Origin: Ensifer adhaerens
GTDB lineage: Bacteria; Pseudomonadota; Alphaproteobacteria; Rhizobiales; Rhizobiaceae
Length of the DNA: 64,000 bases
Assembly (NCBI RefSeq): GCF_000697965.2
Contig: NZ_CP015880.1
Location: 1,736,001-1,800,000 of the forward strand
Direction: 5' to 3'
Every line of letters begins with the position of its first letter. The stretch's first letter is position 1. The notes beneath the pieces were generated by a model. The model searched no databases. It was not told where the DNA came from and was given only the letters and a program-made list of their open reading frames with translations. Shown in pieces: positions 36,222-44,373 of the stretch. A program made the position numbers and the translations under genes.

Positions 36222-36617
36222 TTATGCGCAGCTCTGGCAATGGCCGCGGATCTCGATCGTCGTCTTCTCGGTCTTGAAGTTCTGCGCCCGCGTCAGCGTC
36301 GAAAGCCGCTGCTCGATCGCCTCGTCATGAAACTCGGTCACCTGGCCACAGCCTTCGCAGATGGTGAAGGCGGTGACGCCGTGATCGTGTTCGTGGTCAT
36401 GCGGGCAAGAACAGGCGACGAAGGCATTCAGGCTTTCCAGCCGATGCACGAGGCCATATTCGAGCAGTTTGTCGAGTGCGCGGTAAACCTGCAGCGGGGC
36501 GCGGAAGCCGTGATCGCGCAGCTTGTCGAGAATGGTGTAGGCGCTCATCGGCCCTTCGGAGTGGCTGAGCGCATCCATCACCAACGTCTGGTTCTTGGTC
36601 AGTTGCGGCGTAGCCAT
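36222..36617 (-). CDS. zur: Zinc uptake regulator Zur (Fur family)
   Basis: A 131-residue Fur-family repressor. The DNA-binding helix is around YTILDKLRDHGFRAPLQVYRALDKLL. The metal sites include the His-rich loop PHDHEHDHG, the CEGC zinc site and the C-terminal HCQSC. The pairing of two CxxC motifs with a genomic position directly behind znuB identifies Zur rather than Fur. With Zn2+ it represses zinc uptake genes. Its ATG overlaps the znuB stop by one base (36617), so it is the third gene of znuC-znuB-zur. Confidence 0.95.
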   Translation of the reverse strand: MATPQLTKNQTLVMDALSHSEGPMSAYTILDKLRDHGFRAPLQVYRALDKLLEYGLVHRLESLNAFVACSCPHDHEHDHGVTAFTICEGCGQVTEFHDEAIEQRLSTLTRAQNFKTEKTTIEIRGHCQSCA

Positions 36618-37447
36618 TAGTGGTGCCCTCCAGGCGTGGAATGATGCGCCGCCTCGAGCGGGCGGCGGCCGATCGGTAGCAGACTCAGAACGAAAAGCCC
36701 AACCGCGGCAACAACGATAGACGGTCCCGACGGGGTATCCCAGTGAAGCGAGCCGAAAAGTCCGCCGGTGACGGCGAGCGCGCCGATGACCGATGCGAGT
36801 ACCGCCATCACTTCCGGCGAGGTCGAGAAGCGCCGTGCCGTTGCCGCCGGGATGATCAGCAGCGAGGTGATGAGCAGAATGCCGACGATCTTCATGGCGA
36901 TCGCAATCACCAGCGCCATCAAGAGCATGAAAAAGAGCCGCGTGCGTTCGGGCTTCAGCCCCTCGGCTTCCGCCAGTTCCGGATTGACGGTGGAGGCCAA
37001 GAGCGGCCGCCAGAGATAGACAATCGCGAATATGACGAGGATGCCGCCACCCCAGATGATGTCGATGTCGGACTCGGAGACCGCCAGAATGTCGCCGAAG
37101 AGGAAGCCGACGAGATCGATGCGCACCCAGGTCATGAAGGCAACGATGACGAGGCCGAAGGAAAGTGCTGAATGGGAGAGGATGCCGAGCAGCGCATCCG
37201 TCGACAGCGCCCCGCGCCGCTGCAGGAAGAGAAGCAGTACCGAGACCACGGCCGCGACGATGAAGACGCTGAGCATCAGGTTGAGCTCGAGCAGCAGCGA
37301 CAGCGCCACGCCGAGCAGCGCCGAATGGGCCATGGTGTCGCCGAAATAGGCCATGCGCCGCCAGATGACGAAGCAGCCGAGCGGCCCGGCCATGACGGCA
37401 ATGCCGATGCCGGCGATCAGCGCGCGCACGAAGAAATCGTCAAGCAT
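36617..37447 (-). CDS. znuB: Zinc ABC transporter permease
   Basis: A 276-residue ABC-3 family permease with eight or nine hydrophobic segments; motifs PLGCFVIWRRMAYFGDTMAHSALLG (N-terminal) and ITSLLIIPAATARRFS (C-terminal) are characteristic. It overlaps znuC by eight bases (37440-37447) and zur by one base. It forms the membrane channel for Zn2+ import with ZnuC and ZnuA. The C-terminus ends in a short His-containing tail (HHSTPGGHH). Confidence 0.94.
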   Translation of the reverse strand: MLDDFFVRALIAGIGIAVMAGPLGCFVIWRRMAYFGDTMAHSALLGVALSLLLELNLMLSVFIVAAVVSVLLLFLQRRGALSTDALLGILSHSALSFGLVIVAFMTWVRIDLVGFLFGDILAVSESDIDIIWGGGILVIFAIVYLWRPLLASTVNPELAEAEGLKPERTRLFFMLLMALVIAIAMKIVGILLITSLLIIPAATARRFSTSPEVMAVLASVIGALAVTGGLFGSLHWDTPSGPSIVVAAVGLFVLSLLPIGRRPLEAAHHSTPGGHH

Positions 37448-38345
37448 CGCGCTTCTCCTTCACGTCATAGCCGTGCAGTCGCGAATGATGGCCGCAGCCG
37501 CAATCCTCGCCGTGATCGTGCACGTTTTCCTCGTCGTCGTGGTGATGGCCGTCACCGGGGTAGCAATGTTCGGTGATCGAACCGTCCGCATGCAGCACCC
37601 GGCCGTCGGGCAAATGGGTGTGGTCGTGGTGGTGACTGTAGACCGCAAGCGTATTGGCGGCCCGCCTGCCGAAAAGCTTCTGGTATTCCGGGCTCTGGCT
37701 GACCGCCTGCGGCGTGCCGCGGCAGCAGACATGGCCGTTGAGACAAACGACCGTATCGGTCTCGGCCATGACGATATGTAGGTCGTGCGAGATCAGGAGA
37801 ATGCCGCAGCCTGTGCGGTTGCGGATCTGCTTGATCAGTTCGTAGAGCGCAATCTCGCCGCTGAAATCGACGCCCTGCACCGGCTCGTCGAGCACCAGCA
37901 GGTCCGGCTTGCGGGCAATCGCGCGGGCGAGCAGCGCGCGCTGGAACTCGCCGCCGGAGAGATGCTGCACCTCGGATTTCGCCAGATGCAGCACGCCGGT
38001 CGCCGACAGCGCCTCCTCGATCTCCCGCCCCTTCAAGGGGCCGGTCAGCGTCATCAGTCGCTCGACCGTCAAAGGCAGCGTCCAGTCGACGGCAAGCTTC
38101 TGCGGCACGTAGCCTACTTTCAGGCCCGGCTTGCGCTCGACATAGCCCTCGTCCGGTTTCAGCACTCCGATCGCCGTCTTCGCGGTCGTCGATTTGCCCG
38201 AGCCGTTCGGGCCGATCAGCGTGACGATCTCGCCCGGGCTGATCGAGAATTCGACGCCACGCACCAGCCAGCGACCGTTGCGGCGCACGCCGGCATTGCT
38301 GAGATTGACCAGTGGCAGCGCTTCTGGGGAACGGAAATTCAGCAT
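37440..38345 (-). CDS. znuC: Zinc ABC transporter ATP-binding protein with His-rich tail
   Basis: A 301-residue ATPase. Walker A is GPNGSGKST at residues 45-53, the signature LSGGEFQRALLARA, Walker B LVLDEPVQGVD, H-loop LISHDLH. The last 60 residues (about 240-301) form a His/Asp-rich cytoplasmic extension with HxH and CGCGHH-type motifs, likely a zinc-binding or sensing tail. The ATG at 38345 gives the normal N-terminus. Its promoter region contains two perfect palindromes fitting Zur control. Confidence 0.94.
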   Translation of the reverse strand: MLNFRSPEALPLVNLSNAGVRRNGRWLVRGVEFSISPGEIVTLIGPNGSGKSTTAKTAIGVLKPDEGYVERKPGLKVGYVPQKLAVDWTLPLTVERLMTLTGPLKGREIEEALSATGVLHLAKSEVQHLSGGEFQRALLARAIARKPDLLVLDEPVQGVDFSGEIALYELIKQIRNRTGCGILLISHDLHIVMAETDTVVCLNGHVCCRGTPQAVSQSPEYQKLFGRRAANTLAVYSHHHDHTHLPDGRVLHADGSITEHCYPGDGHHHDDEENVHDHGEDCGCGHHSRLHGYDVKEKRDA

Positions 38346-38387
38346 GAAAAAATTCCGGATTGCATGGTTGCCACTGGCTATCGCACA

Positions 38388-38402
38388 CGTTATAGCATAA
38401 CG
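38388..38402. promoter_or_regulatory. Candidate Zur box 1 (znuC side)
   Basis: CGTTAT-AGC-ATAACG, a perfect palindrome 43 bases upstream of the znuC start. GTTAT/ATAAC arms match the Rhizobiales Zur motif as I recall it (TGTTATA...TATAACA type). Probably represses znuC-znuB-zur. Confidence 0.65.
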
Positions 38403-38408
38403 CAATTG

Positions 38409-38425
38409 ATGTAATAACATTACAT
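38409..38425. promoter_or_regulatory. Candidate Zur box 2 (znuA side)
   Basis: ATGTAAT-AAC-ATTACAT, a perfect 17-base palindrome centred at 38417, 104 bases upstream of the znuA start. It lies 22 bases from box 1, so two dimers could bind on the same DNA face and control both divergent promoters. Confidence 0.65.
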
Positions 38426-38528
38426 GACGACTTCAAGGCCGGCAACGGCCCGTTGGAGTAACAGTTTTGCATGCCCGAAGCGCGCTTGGCCGATGTGGCA
38501 GGCACGCCAATCAAGCCCGGAGAACCCG

Positions 38529-39530
38529 ATGAAATCGACATCCGCCCTGCTCTTTGCCTCTACCATGCTTCTTGCGGCACCCGCCGCAGCGGACAGTCCC
38601 AATGTGGTGGTTTCGATCAAGCCGATCCACTCCCTTGTCGCCTCGATCATGCAGGGTGTGGGCGAGCCGTCGCTAATCGTCGAGGGCGCCGCCTCGCCGC
38701 ACACCTACAACATGAAGCCTTCGAACGCCTCGGCCCTGCAGGCGGCAAAGGTGGTCTTCTGGGTCGGTCCCGGCCTCGAAGCCTTCCTCGACAAGCCGCT
38801 CGACGCCTTGAGCAGCGGCGCAAAGGTGGTGGAGCTCAGCGAAGCGCCCGGCATCGAGAAGCTGAAATTCCGCGAAGGCGGTGCATTCGAGGCGCATGAC
38901 CACGGCGACGAAGGCCACAGTGAAGAAGGCCAGAGCGAGGAAGGCCACAAGCATGCCGAGGGCGAAGCGGGGCACGATCACGGCCATGACCACGATCACG
39001 GCCACGGCGATGCCGATCTGCACATGTGGCTCGATCCCATGAATGCCAAGGCGATGGCCGCCGAGATCGAAAAGACGCTCACTGAGGCCGATCCTGCCAA
39101 TGCGGGCGCCTACAAGGCCAATCTGGACGCCCTGAACAAGCGCCTGGATGCGCTTGACGCCAAGCTCACGGAAACCGTGGCACCGGTGAAGGACAAGCCC
39201 TTCGTCGTCTTCCACGACGCCTACCAGTATTTCGAGCACCGCTATAAGGTTCGCGTCGCCGGCTCGATCACCGTCAGCCCTGAGGTCCTGCCTGGCGCGG
39301 ATCGGGTGTCGCAGATCCATGCCAAGATCAAGGAACTCGGTGCCACCTGCGTCTTTGCCGAGCCGCAGTTCGAGCCGAAGCTGATCAATGTGGTGATCGA
39401 GGGAACGCCGGCGAAATCCGGTACGCTGGACCCGGAAGCCGGCACGCTGGAGGCCGGCCCGGATCTCTATTTCCAGATGATGGAAGGGATCGGCACCTCG
39501 CTGAAGACCTGCCTCGCCTCGGCAAGCTGA
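38529..39530 (+). CDS. znuA: Periplasmic zinc-binding protein of the zinc ABC transporter
   Basis: A 333-residue cluster A-I binding protein. It has a signal peptide (1-22), a first metal ligand in SPHTYNM (H58), a His-rich loop at about 123-159 (many HxH/HD repeats), a second ligand in DLHMWLDP (H165) and a third His in VFHDAYQYFEHRY. The His-rich loop is the hallmark of Zn-specific ZnuA. It is transcribed divergently from znuC across the Zur palindromes. The ATG at 38529 starts the signal peptide and has a GGAG site upstream. Confidence 0.95.
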   Translation: MKSTSALLFASTMLLAAPAAADSPNVVVSIKPIHSLVASIMQGVGEPSLIVEGAASPHTYNMKPSNASALQAAKVVFWVGPGLEAFLDKPLDALSSGAKVVELSEAPGIEKLKFREGGAFEAHDHGDEGHSEEGQSEEGHKHAEGEAGHDHGHDHDHGHGDADLHMWLDPMNAKAMAAEIEKTLTEADPANAGAYKANLDALNKRLDALDAKLTETVAPVKDKPFVVFHDAYQYFEHRYKVRVAGSITVSPEVLPGADRVSQIHAKIKELGATCVFAEPQFEPKLINVVIEGTPAKSGTLDPEAGTLEAGPDLYFQMMEGIGTSLKTCLASAS

Positions 39531-39778
39531 CCCGTCCTCCCAAGGCGGTATCGGTGGGCGCTCGCCTGGCTCGGCTATACGGGCGCCCGCCCCTCTCTAT
39601 CATTCTCGGGAATGGCCATCCTCGGCGAGATGGTGCGGAACCGGGCCGCCTGCTGGAACCTCGGGTCAAGGGGGATTGACGGAAAGACTAGCCACAGGCG
39701 ACCGAGAGATTGGAACGACGACCTGCCGGCAAGTTGGGTTCAGCCCAGAGGTCCGGTGCCAAACTTCGCACTCGTATC

Positions 39779-39806
39779 AGGCGAGCAATCGCGCTCGCCT
39801 TTCTTT
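39779..39806 (+). terminator. Rho-independent terminator upstream of the COG0523 gene
   Basis: AGGCGAGC (39779-39786) pairs with GCTCGCCT (39793-39800) over a six-base loop, followed by TTCTTT. It would stop transcripts arriving from znuA (stop codon 249 bases upstream) or an unannotated RNA in between, leaving the GTPase on its own promoter. Confidence 0.65.
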
Positions 39807-39814
39807 CCGGCATT

Positions 39815-39835
39815 ATTCGTAACGATATAACATAC
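39815..39835. promoter_or_regulatory. Candidate Zur-like site upstream of the COG0523 GTPase
   Basis: The right half ATATAACATAC agrees with a consensus Zur half-site; the left half (TTCGTAACG) is degenerate. It ends 12 bases before the start codon of a COG0523 gene, a family that is frequently under Zur control. Confidence 0.4.
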
Positions 39836-39847
39836 AGGAACCAATCG

Positions 39848-41050
39848 ATGGAAAAGCTCCCTGTCACCGTTCTCTCCGGCTTTCTTGGCGCCGGCAAGAC
39901 GACACTGCTCAACCACGTGCTTTCGAACCGCGACGGGCTGCGCGTCGCCGTCATCGTCAACGACATGAGTGAGGTCAACATCGATGCGGCACTGGTGCGT
40001 GATGGCGGTGCCGGTCTGTCGCGCACGGAAGAGCAACTGGTGGAAATGACCAATGGCTGCATCTGTTGCACGCTGCGCGACGATCTCCTGAAGGAAGTCC
40101 GCAACCTCGCCGAACAGAACCGCTTCGACTATCTGCTGATCGAATCGAGCGGCATTTCCGAGCCCCTGCCCGTCGCCACCACCTTCGATTTTCGCGACGA
40201 GGACGGTGAAAGCCTGGCCGATGTCGCGCGGCTCGACACGATGGTGACGGTGGTCGATGCCGCGAACCTGCTGGCCGACTATTCCTCGCTCGATTTCCTC
40301 GCCGACCGTGGCGAAACGGCGGGCGAAGGCGATACACGCACCCTCGTCGACCTCCTGGTCGAGCAGATCGAGTTCGCCGACGTGGTGGTCTTGAACAAGG
40401 TCGGCACTGCGACGCCCGAGCAGGTGGATGCCGCGCGCAAGATCATCGTCGGGCTCAATCCCGATGCGCGGCTGATCGAGACCGATTTCGGCAAGGTGAA
40501 CCTGCGCGAGGTGCTTGGAACCGGCCGCTTCGATCTCGCCAAGGCCGAAGAACATCCGCTCTGGTACAAGGAACTGCACGGCTTCAAGGATCATATCCCG
40601 GAGACCGAGGAATACGGCATCCGCTCCTTCGTCTATCGCGCTCGACGTCCGCTCGATCCCATGCGCTTCCAGGCCTTCCTCAACCGTTCCTGGCCGGGCG
40701 TGCTTCGCGCCAAGGGCTTCTTCTGGCTCGCCACCCGACCGCATTATGTCGGCGAGATCAGCCAGGCCGGCCCGCTTGTGCGGACCGGCAAGATGGGGCT
40801 GTGGTGGTCGGCCGTGCCTCAGGAGCAATGGCCGCGCGAACCAGGTTTCCTGAAGGCGGTCGGTCCCTACCTGGACCCGGTCTGGGGTGATCGTCGCCAG
40901 GAGATCGTCTTCATCGGCGCCGACCCGATGGACGAGGCGGAGCTTCGTGCCGAACTCGATGCCTGCCTGATCGCCGACGAGCGCTTTCGTCCGGAACGTT
41001 GGCGCGATCTTGCCGACCCCTTCGCCAGCTGGTCGCCACGGGCCGCCTGA
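39848..41050 (+). CDS. COG0523 (CobW-like) GTPase, probable zinc metallochaperone
   Basis: A 400-residue G3E GTPase. Walker A is GFLGAGKTT (residues 11-19), the metal motif CICC is at 71-74 ([12 protein letters not shown]), and the switch/guanine motifs [11 protein letters not shown] and LNKVG follow. The C-terminal CobW_C domain is complete. Position next to the zinc regulon and an upstream Zur-like site point to the zinc-responsive ZagA/YciC-like subgroup that delivers metal to client proteins in low zinc, rather than to CobW of cobalamin synthesis. The ATG at 39848 has AGGA ten bases upstream. Confidence 0.88.
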   Translation: MEKLPVTVLSGFLGAGKTTLLNHVLSNRDGLRVAVIVNDMSEVNIDAALVRDGGAGLSRTEEQLVEMTNGCICCTLRDDLLKEVRNLAEQNRFDYLLIESSGISEPLPVATTFDFRDEDGESLADVARLDTMVTVVDAANLLADYSSLDFLADRGETAGEGDTRTLVDLLVEQIEFADVVVLNKVGTATPEQVDAARKIIVGLNPDARLIETDFGKVNLREVLGTGRFDLAKAEEHPLWYKELHGFKDHIPETEEYGIRSFVYRARRPLDPMRFQAFLNRSWPGVLRAKGFFWLATRPHYVGEISQAGPLVRTGKMGLWWSAVPQEQWPREPGFLKAVGPYLDPVWGDRRQEIVFIGADPMDEAELRAELDACLIADERFRPERWRDLADPFASWSPRAA

Positions 41051-41262
41051 TGGCAGACCCCGCGCGCGCACCGCGCCGACCACGCTTCACCTGCATGGCG
41101 CTCAACGCCGCCGGGCGGCCGGTGCCGATGTTCGATCCGTTTCTGGGAGATGAACCCGCAGATGAGGACGCGCCGGAAGCGGCAGGCGCTATCGAACTCC
41201 TGCTTTTTGGCGACCGGCAAAACCCATGCGCCGGTTACCGAAAAGGCGAAGGGGCGGCGTGA
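41050..41262 (+). CDS. Small hypothetical protein coupled to the COG0523 GTPase
   Basis: A 70-residue frame whose ATG overlaps the GTPase stop codon (TGATG, 41048-41052), the classic arrangement for translational reinitiation. The protein is Pro/Ala-rich with MALNAAGRPVPMFDPFLGDE in the middle and two Cys. No family recognised. Its stop codon falls inside the stem of the following terminator. Confidence 0.42.
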   Translation: MADPARAPRRPRFTCMALNAAGRPVPMFDPFLGDEPADEDAPEAAGAIELLLFGDRQNPCAGYRKGEGAA

Positions 41263-41279
41263 AAACGCCGCCCCTTCGC
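41241..41279 (-). terminator. Strong terminator, minus strand (RcnB-like gene)
   Basis: A perfect 15-base stem (41246-41260 with 41265-41279) and GAAA-type loop; in the minus direction it is followed by CTTTT. It ends the RcnB-like transcript 18 bases after its stop and overlaps the 3' end of the convergent small gene. Confidence 0.8.
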
Positions 41280-41297
41280 TGAACCCAGAGTGCCTTA

Positions 41298-41699
41298 TCA
41301 GCGTGCTGCCGCCAGGCCGACAATGACGCCGGTGGCAAGGCTGATCAGCAGGAAGTCGTTGCCGGACCGTACCCATTGCTGGCCGCGCGGCGGCTGGCGA
41401 AGCTTGTAGTAACGGTAGTCGCGCACCTGCGCCATGTGGCGGCGCTCGGCCGGCGACAGGCGATGGCCGCGCGCCCAGCGCTCCTTCTTCTTGACGATCA
41501 CCCGCTTTTCGATCGTGACGTGCTTGTCGACGTGACGATCCACGCGGCGGTCCATGTGACGATCGTAATCGCGATCGACGGGTCGACGCGAACGATCATA
41601 GTTCTGCGCCACCTCGAAGGATCCTGCCGGCTGGGCAAGGGCTGCGACCGGCGTAATCAGAACGGAGCTGGCGACGAGCGCGATCAGGAGACGTTTCAT
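41298..41699 (-). CDS. RcnB family periplasmic protein
   Basis: A 133-residue protein with a signal peptide (MKRLLIALVASSVLITPVAALA), a highly charged Arg/Asp/His-rich middle (RPVDRDYDRHMDRRVDRHVDKH, then a VKKKERWARGHRLSPAE segment) and the RcnB-type end YYKLRQPPRGQQWVRSGNDFLLISLATGVI. RcnB proteins modulate Ni/Co export in enterobacteria; in rhizobia many homologues exist and their metal role is untested. It lies next to metal genes, but that may be coincidence. Confidence 0.87.
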   Translation of the reverse strand: MKRLLIALVASSVLITPVAALAQPAGSFEVAQNYDRSRRPVDRDYDRHMDRRVDRHVDKHVTIEKRVIVKKKERWARGHRLSPAERRHMAQVRDYRYYKLRQPPRGQQWVRSGNDFLLISLATGVIVGLAAAR

Positions 41700-41823
41700 T
41701 CGGGTGTCCTTTCTTTGTCTGCACCCGAAAATTAGACCCCGCTTCCTGAACCGAATATGAAACTCTACATTACAAATGCGTAATGATATCCATCACTTAT
41801 TCCATAATTCTAATGTTTACGGA

Positions 41824-43452
41824 TCAACTTGCCGCAAGGCTGACGTAGCGGAAGCGGTCGAAATCGGCAGCCTTGCCCGCGCCTGAGGTGTCGAAGGCGA
41901 ACATGCCGGCGAAGGCCCCGGTGAAGGATCCATGCTCGCCGCGGCCGCCCTCGTCGGAGACCACGCCCGCATCGAGAACCGGGCCGATCGGCTGCCAATC
42001 CACCGCTGCGTTCGCCCGCCAGAAGAACTGCAGGTCATTGTCGCGAACGTCCATGGCAAGGTCGATCGGACCATCGGGAATGGCGATGCCGCTGCCGACG
42101 GGGAACTGCAGCCGGCCGTGCGGAAAATCGCCGGGGCATGAGAGGATCGTCAGCGCCCGGCCCAACGTTTCGTGCCAGGTGATGCCGAGCGCATGGAACT
42201 TGTGGCGATTGTAGTAATGCGTCACACCTGCAACCTGTTGGTAGGTTACGGCCGTGAAATCGACCGTCGTCTCGGCGCGGAAGGAATGATGCTCCTGCCG
42301 CCGCGCGACCAGCGCCTGCTCGAACCAGCTGCCGATGCTCTCTCTGCCGAACAGCCTGAGGTGGCCCGGCCGCCATTCGAGCGAGAAGATCCGCTCCGGT
42401 TCCGGCGTACGCAGCCATTGGAACTCGACGGGCAATGCCTGGCCGTCGAAATGCGTTTCCGTAACCACCGGTGTCGCCACCTGCCCCGCCGGTCCCGGCG
42501 CCGGCACGAGCACCTCCGGCACCGGGCCGCCGTTTTCGAGATAGAGCCAGCCATCATCGCGCCAGACACATTTTTGCAGGGCCGTCTCGCGACCGAGCGT
42601 ACAGCGGCGTCCGGGAGGCAGCGGTCGGCCGGTCAGATGCGTATGATAGGCCTGCCCATCTGGCGTCTCGACATATTGGCCGTGGCCCGCGCGCTGCAAC
42701 GGCGCTTCGGGGTGGTCCTTCGACGTGATCAGATAGATATCCGGATGCATCTCATAGGGGCCGTAGATCGCGCGTGAGCGGGCCATGGTGACGGCGTGGT
42801 CGTAGCCGGTTCCGCCTTCCGCCGTCGTCAGATAATACCAGCCGTTTCGCTTGAACAGATGCGGCCCCTCGACGAGGCCGAGTGGTGAGCCGGCAAAGAT
42901 GTTCTTCACGGGGCCGACGAGCCTGCGTGTCCGTTCGTCCCATTCCTGCAGCAGGATGCCGTCAAAGGCCGGATGTTTCGGCGAGCCGCCGAAGCTTTCG
43001 GTGCGGTGGTTCCACTGCATATTGAGGAACCACTTGCGGCCGTCGTCATCATGGAAGAGCGACGGGTCGAAGCCGGAGGAATTGACGTAGACCGGATCCG
43101 ACCAGGTCGCCTCGATCGCCTCAGCCGTGACGATGTAGTTGTGCGCGTCCTTGAAGTTGCCGTCGAAGCGCTTGACGTCGGTGTACACCAGCCAGAACAG
43201 ACCATCGTCATAGGAAAGACACGGCGCCCATACGCCGCAGCTATCCGGGTTGCCGCGCATGTCGAGCTGGCTTGCCCGCTCCAGCGGCCGGCGGACGAGT
43301 CGCCAGTTCACCAGATCCCGCGAATGGTGGATCTGCACACCCGGGTACCATTCGAAGGTGGAGGTCGCGATGTAGTAGTCGTCTCCGACACGGCAGATCG
43401 AAGGGTCCGGGTTGAAGCCCGGCAGAATGGGGTTTCGGATCATGGCAGTCAT
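41824..43452 (-). CDS. Glycoside hydrolase family 43 beta-xylosidase/arabinofuranosidase
   Basis: A 542-residue GH43 enzyme with a five-bladed propeller N-domain and a C-terminal beta-sandwich (DUF1349/GH43_C2 type, about 330-540). Catalytic residues appear at D16 (general base, NPDPS), D129 (pKa modulator, GFDPSLF) and E195 (general acid, GLVEGPH). It has no signal peptide, so it hydrolyses imported xylo- or arabino-oligosaccharides in the cytosol. A perfect LacI-type palindrome lies 60 bases upstream (43512-43525). It is divergent from the TRAP permease genes. Confidence 0.92.
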   Translation of the reverse strand: MTAMIRNPILPGFNPDPSICRVGDDYYIATSTFEWYPGVQIHHSRDLVNWRLVRRPLERASQLDMRGNPDSCGVWAPCLSYDDGLFWLVYTDVKRFDGNFKDAHNYIVTAEAIEATWSDPVYVNSSGFDPSLFHDDDGRKWFLNMQWNHRTESFGGSPKHPAFDGILLQEWDERTRRLVGPVKNIFAGSPLGLVEGPHLFKRNGWYYLTTAEGGTGYDHAVTMARSRAIYGPYEMHPDIYLITSKDHPEAPLQRAGHGQYVETPDGQAYHTHLTGRPLPPGRRCTLGRETALQKCVWRDDGWLYLENGGPVPEVLVPAPGPAGQVATPVVTETHFDGQALPVEFQWLRTPEPERIFSLEWRPGHLRLFGRESIGSWFEQALVARRQEHHSFRAETTVDFTAVTYQQVAGVTHYYNRHKFHALGITWHETLGRALTILSCPGDFPHGRLQFPVGSGIAIPDGPIDLAMDVRDNDLQFFWRANAAVDWQPIGPVLDAGVVSDEGGRGEHGSFTGAFAGMFAFDTSGAGKAADFDRFRYVSLAAS

Positions 43453-43797
43453 GGTTCAGGCGTCCTCCCTTGGCGGCGCCATCCGACCTCAAAAATCATA
43501 CAAATTCAAGCCTGCAACGTTGCAGTAATTCGCGCGTCGTATCGCCTGTGCCCGGCTTTCCGCATCGATTCGCTTGGCGATGTGCACCTTAAGGCGGCTG
43601 ACGATCGCCGTGCCTCGCCGTCTGCAACCGGATTGCACAAACAATGGGCAAAGCGCTGGATCACCCTATTCTACTTTAGTCGGAGGCGGCCGAACTACAC
43701 GGGAAAATCGCACCTCAGACTTGAACGTGCGCTTGAAATCGGCACTCTGGCTATGCTTGGCACAAGAACCATAAAAGCCATCGCGGGGAGGAAATCG
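43453..43797. other. Divergent control region between GH43 and TRAP permease genes
   Basis: 345 bases holding both promoters. The only clear element is the perfect palindrome at 43512-43525. Frames extending into it from the TRAP gene are not supported. Confidence 0.5.
43512..43525. promoter_or_regulatory. LacI-type operator upstream of GH43
   Basis: CTGCAACGTTGCAG is a perfect 14-base palindrome with the central CpG typical of LacI/GalR operators. It lies 60 bases upstream of the GH43 start codon. The cognate regulator is not adjacent; the LacI gene at 59570 is near operators of a different sequence. Confidence 0.6.
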
Positions 43798-44373
43798 ATG
43801 AGAGCTTTGCTCGGCTTTAGCCGACTTATAGACACGATCACGGAATTTATCGGAAAGAGCGTTTCATGGCTGATCCTGGCCGCTGTTCTCGTCAGCGCCG
43901 GCAACGCAGTGATCCGCAAGATCTTCAACATGTCGTCGAATGCCTGGCTCGAGGCGCAATGGTATCTATTCGGCGCCGCGTTCATGTTTGCGGCCGCCTA
44001 TACCCTGAGCCAGAACGAGCACATCCGCATCGACGTGGTCTACGGTCAGTTCTCGCGCCGCGTGCAGCATTGGATCGACCTTCTTGGGCACCTCCTCTTC
44101 CTGATGCCCTTCGTGCTGCTCGTGCTCTATTACCTCTTCCCCTATGTGAAGATGTCCTACGTCTCGGGCGAGGTCTCATCATCCGCCGGCGGCCTGATCA
44201 TCTGGCCGGCCAAGGCCATCCTGCTCTTCGGCTTCCTGCTGCTGGCCTTCCAGGGCGTGTCGGAGATCATCAAGAAAATCGCGATCATGACCGGAAACAT
44301 GGAAGACCCGACACCCTATGTGCCGACCCATGCGCCGCTTGACGATGTCGTGTCTCCGGAGACCCGTCCATGA
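43798..44373 (+). CDS. TRAP transporter small permease (DctQ type)
   Basis: A 191-residue four-helix protein with the DctQ motif EAQWYLFGAAFMFAAAYTLSQNEHIRIDVVYGQFSRRVQ. It joins the large permease to form the membrane part of a Na+-coupled importer. The ATG at 43798 has GGGGAGG upstream; the much longer frame to 42973 is antisense to GH43 and not real. It overlaps the large permease gene by four bases (44370-44373). Confidence 0.92.
   Translation: MRALLGFSRLIDTITEFIGKSVSWLILAAVLVSAGNAVIRKIFNMSSNAWLEAQWYLFGAAFMFAAAYTLSQNEHIRIDVVYGQFSRRVQHWIDLLGHLLFLMPFVLLVLYYLFPYVKMSYVSGEVSSSAGGLIIWPAKAILLFGFLLLAFQGVSEIIKKIAIMTGNMEDPTPYVPTHAPLDDVVSPETRP

Larger units (their letters stand above)
39531..39847. 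other. Intergenic region between znuA and the COG0523 gene
   Basis: 317 bases. No supported gene. It contains weak hairpin potential just after znuA (39553-39591), a plus-strand terminator (39779-39806) and a Zur-like site with the promoter of the downstream GTPase (39815-39835). Confidence 0.5.

Noticed and set aside
39553..39760. Possible degenerate cobalamin riboswitch upstream of the CobW-like gene (segments resembling GCCACTG and GACCTGCC)
   Set aside because: Only scattered fragments match; the conserved core order and B12 box are not reproduced, and the gene context is zinc rather than cobalamin.
42973..43797. Long N-terminal extension of the TRAP small permease
   Set aside because: The extension runs antisense through the GH43 gene; the ATG at 43798 has a strong RBS and gives the normal family length.
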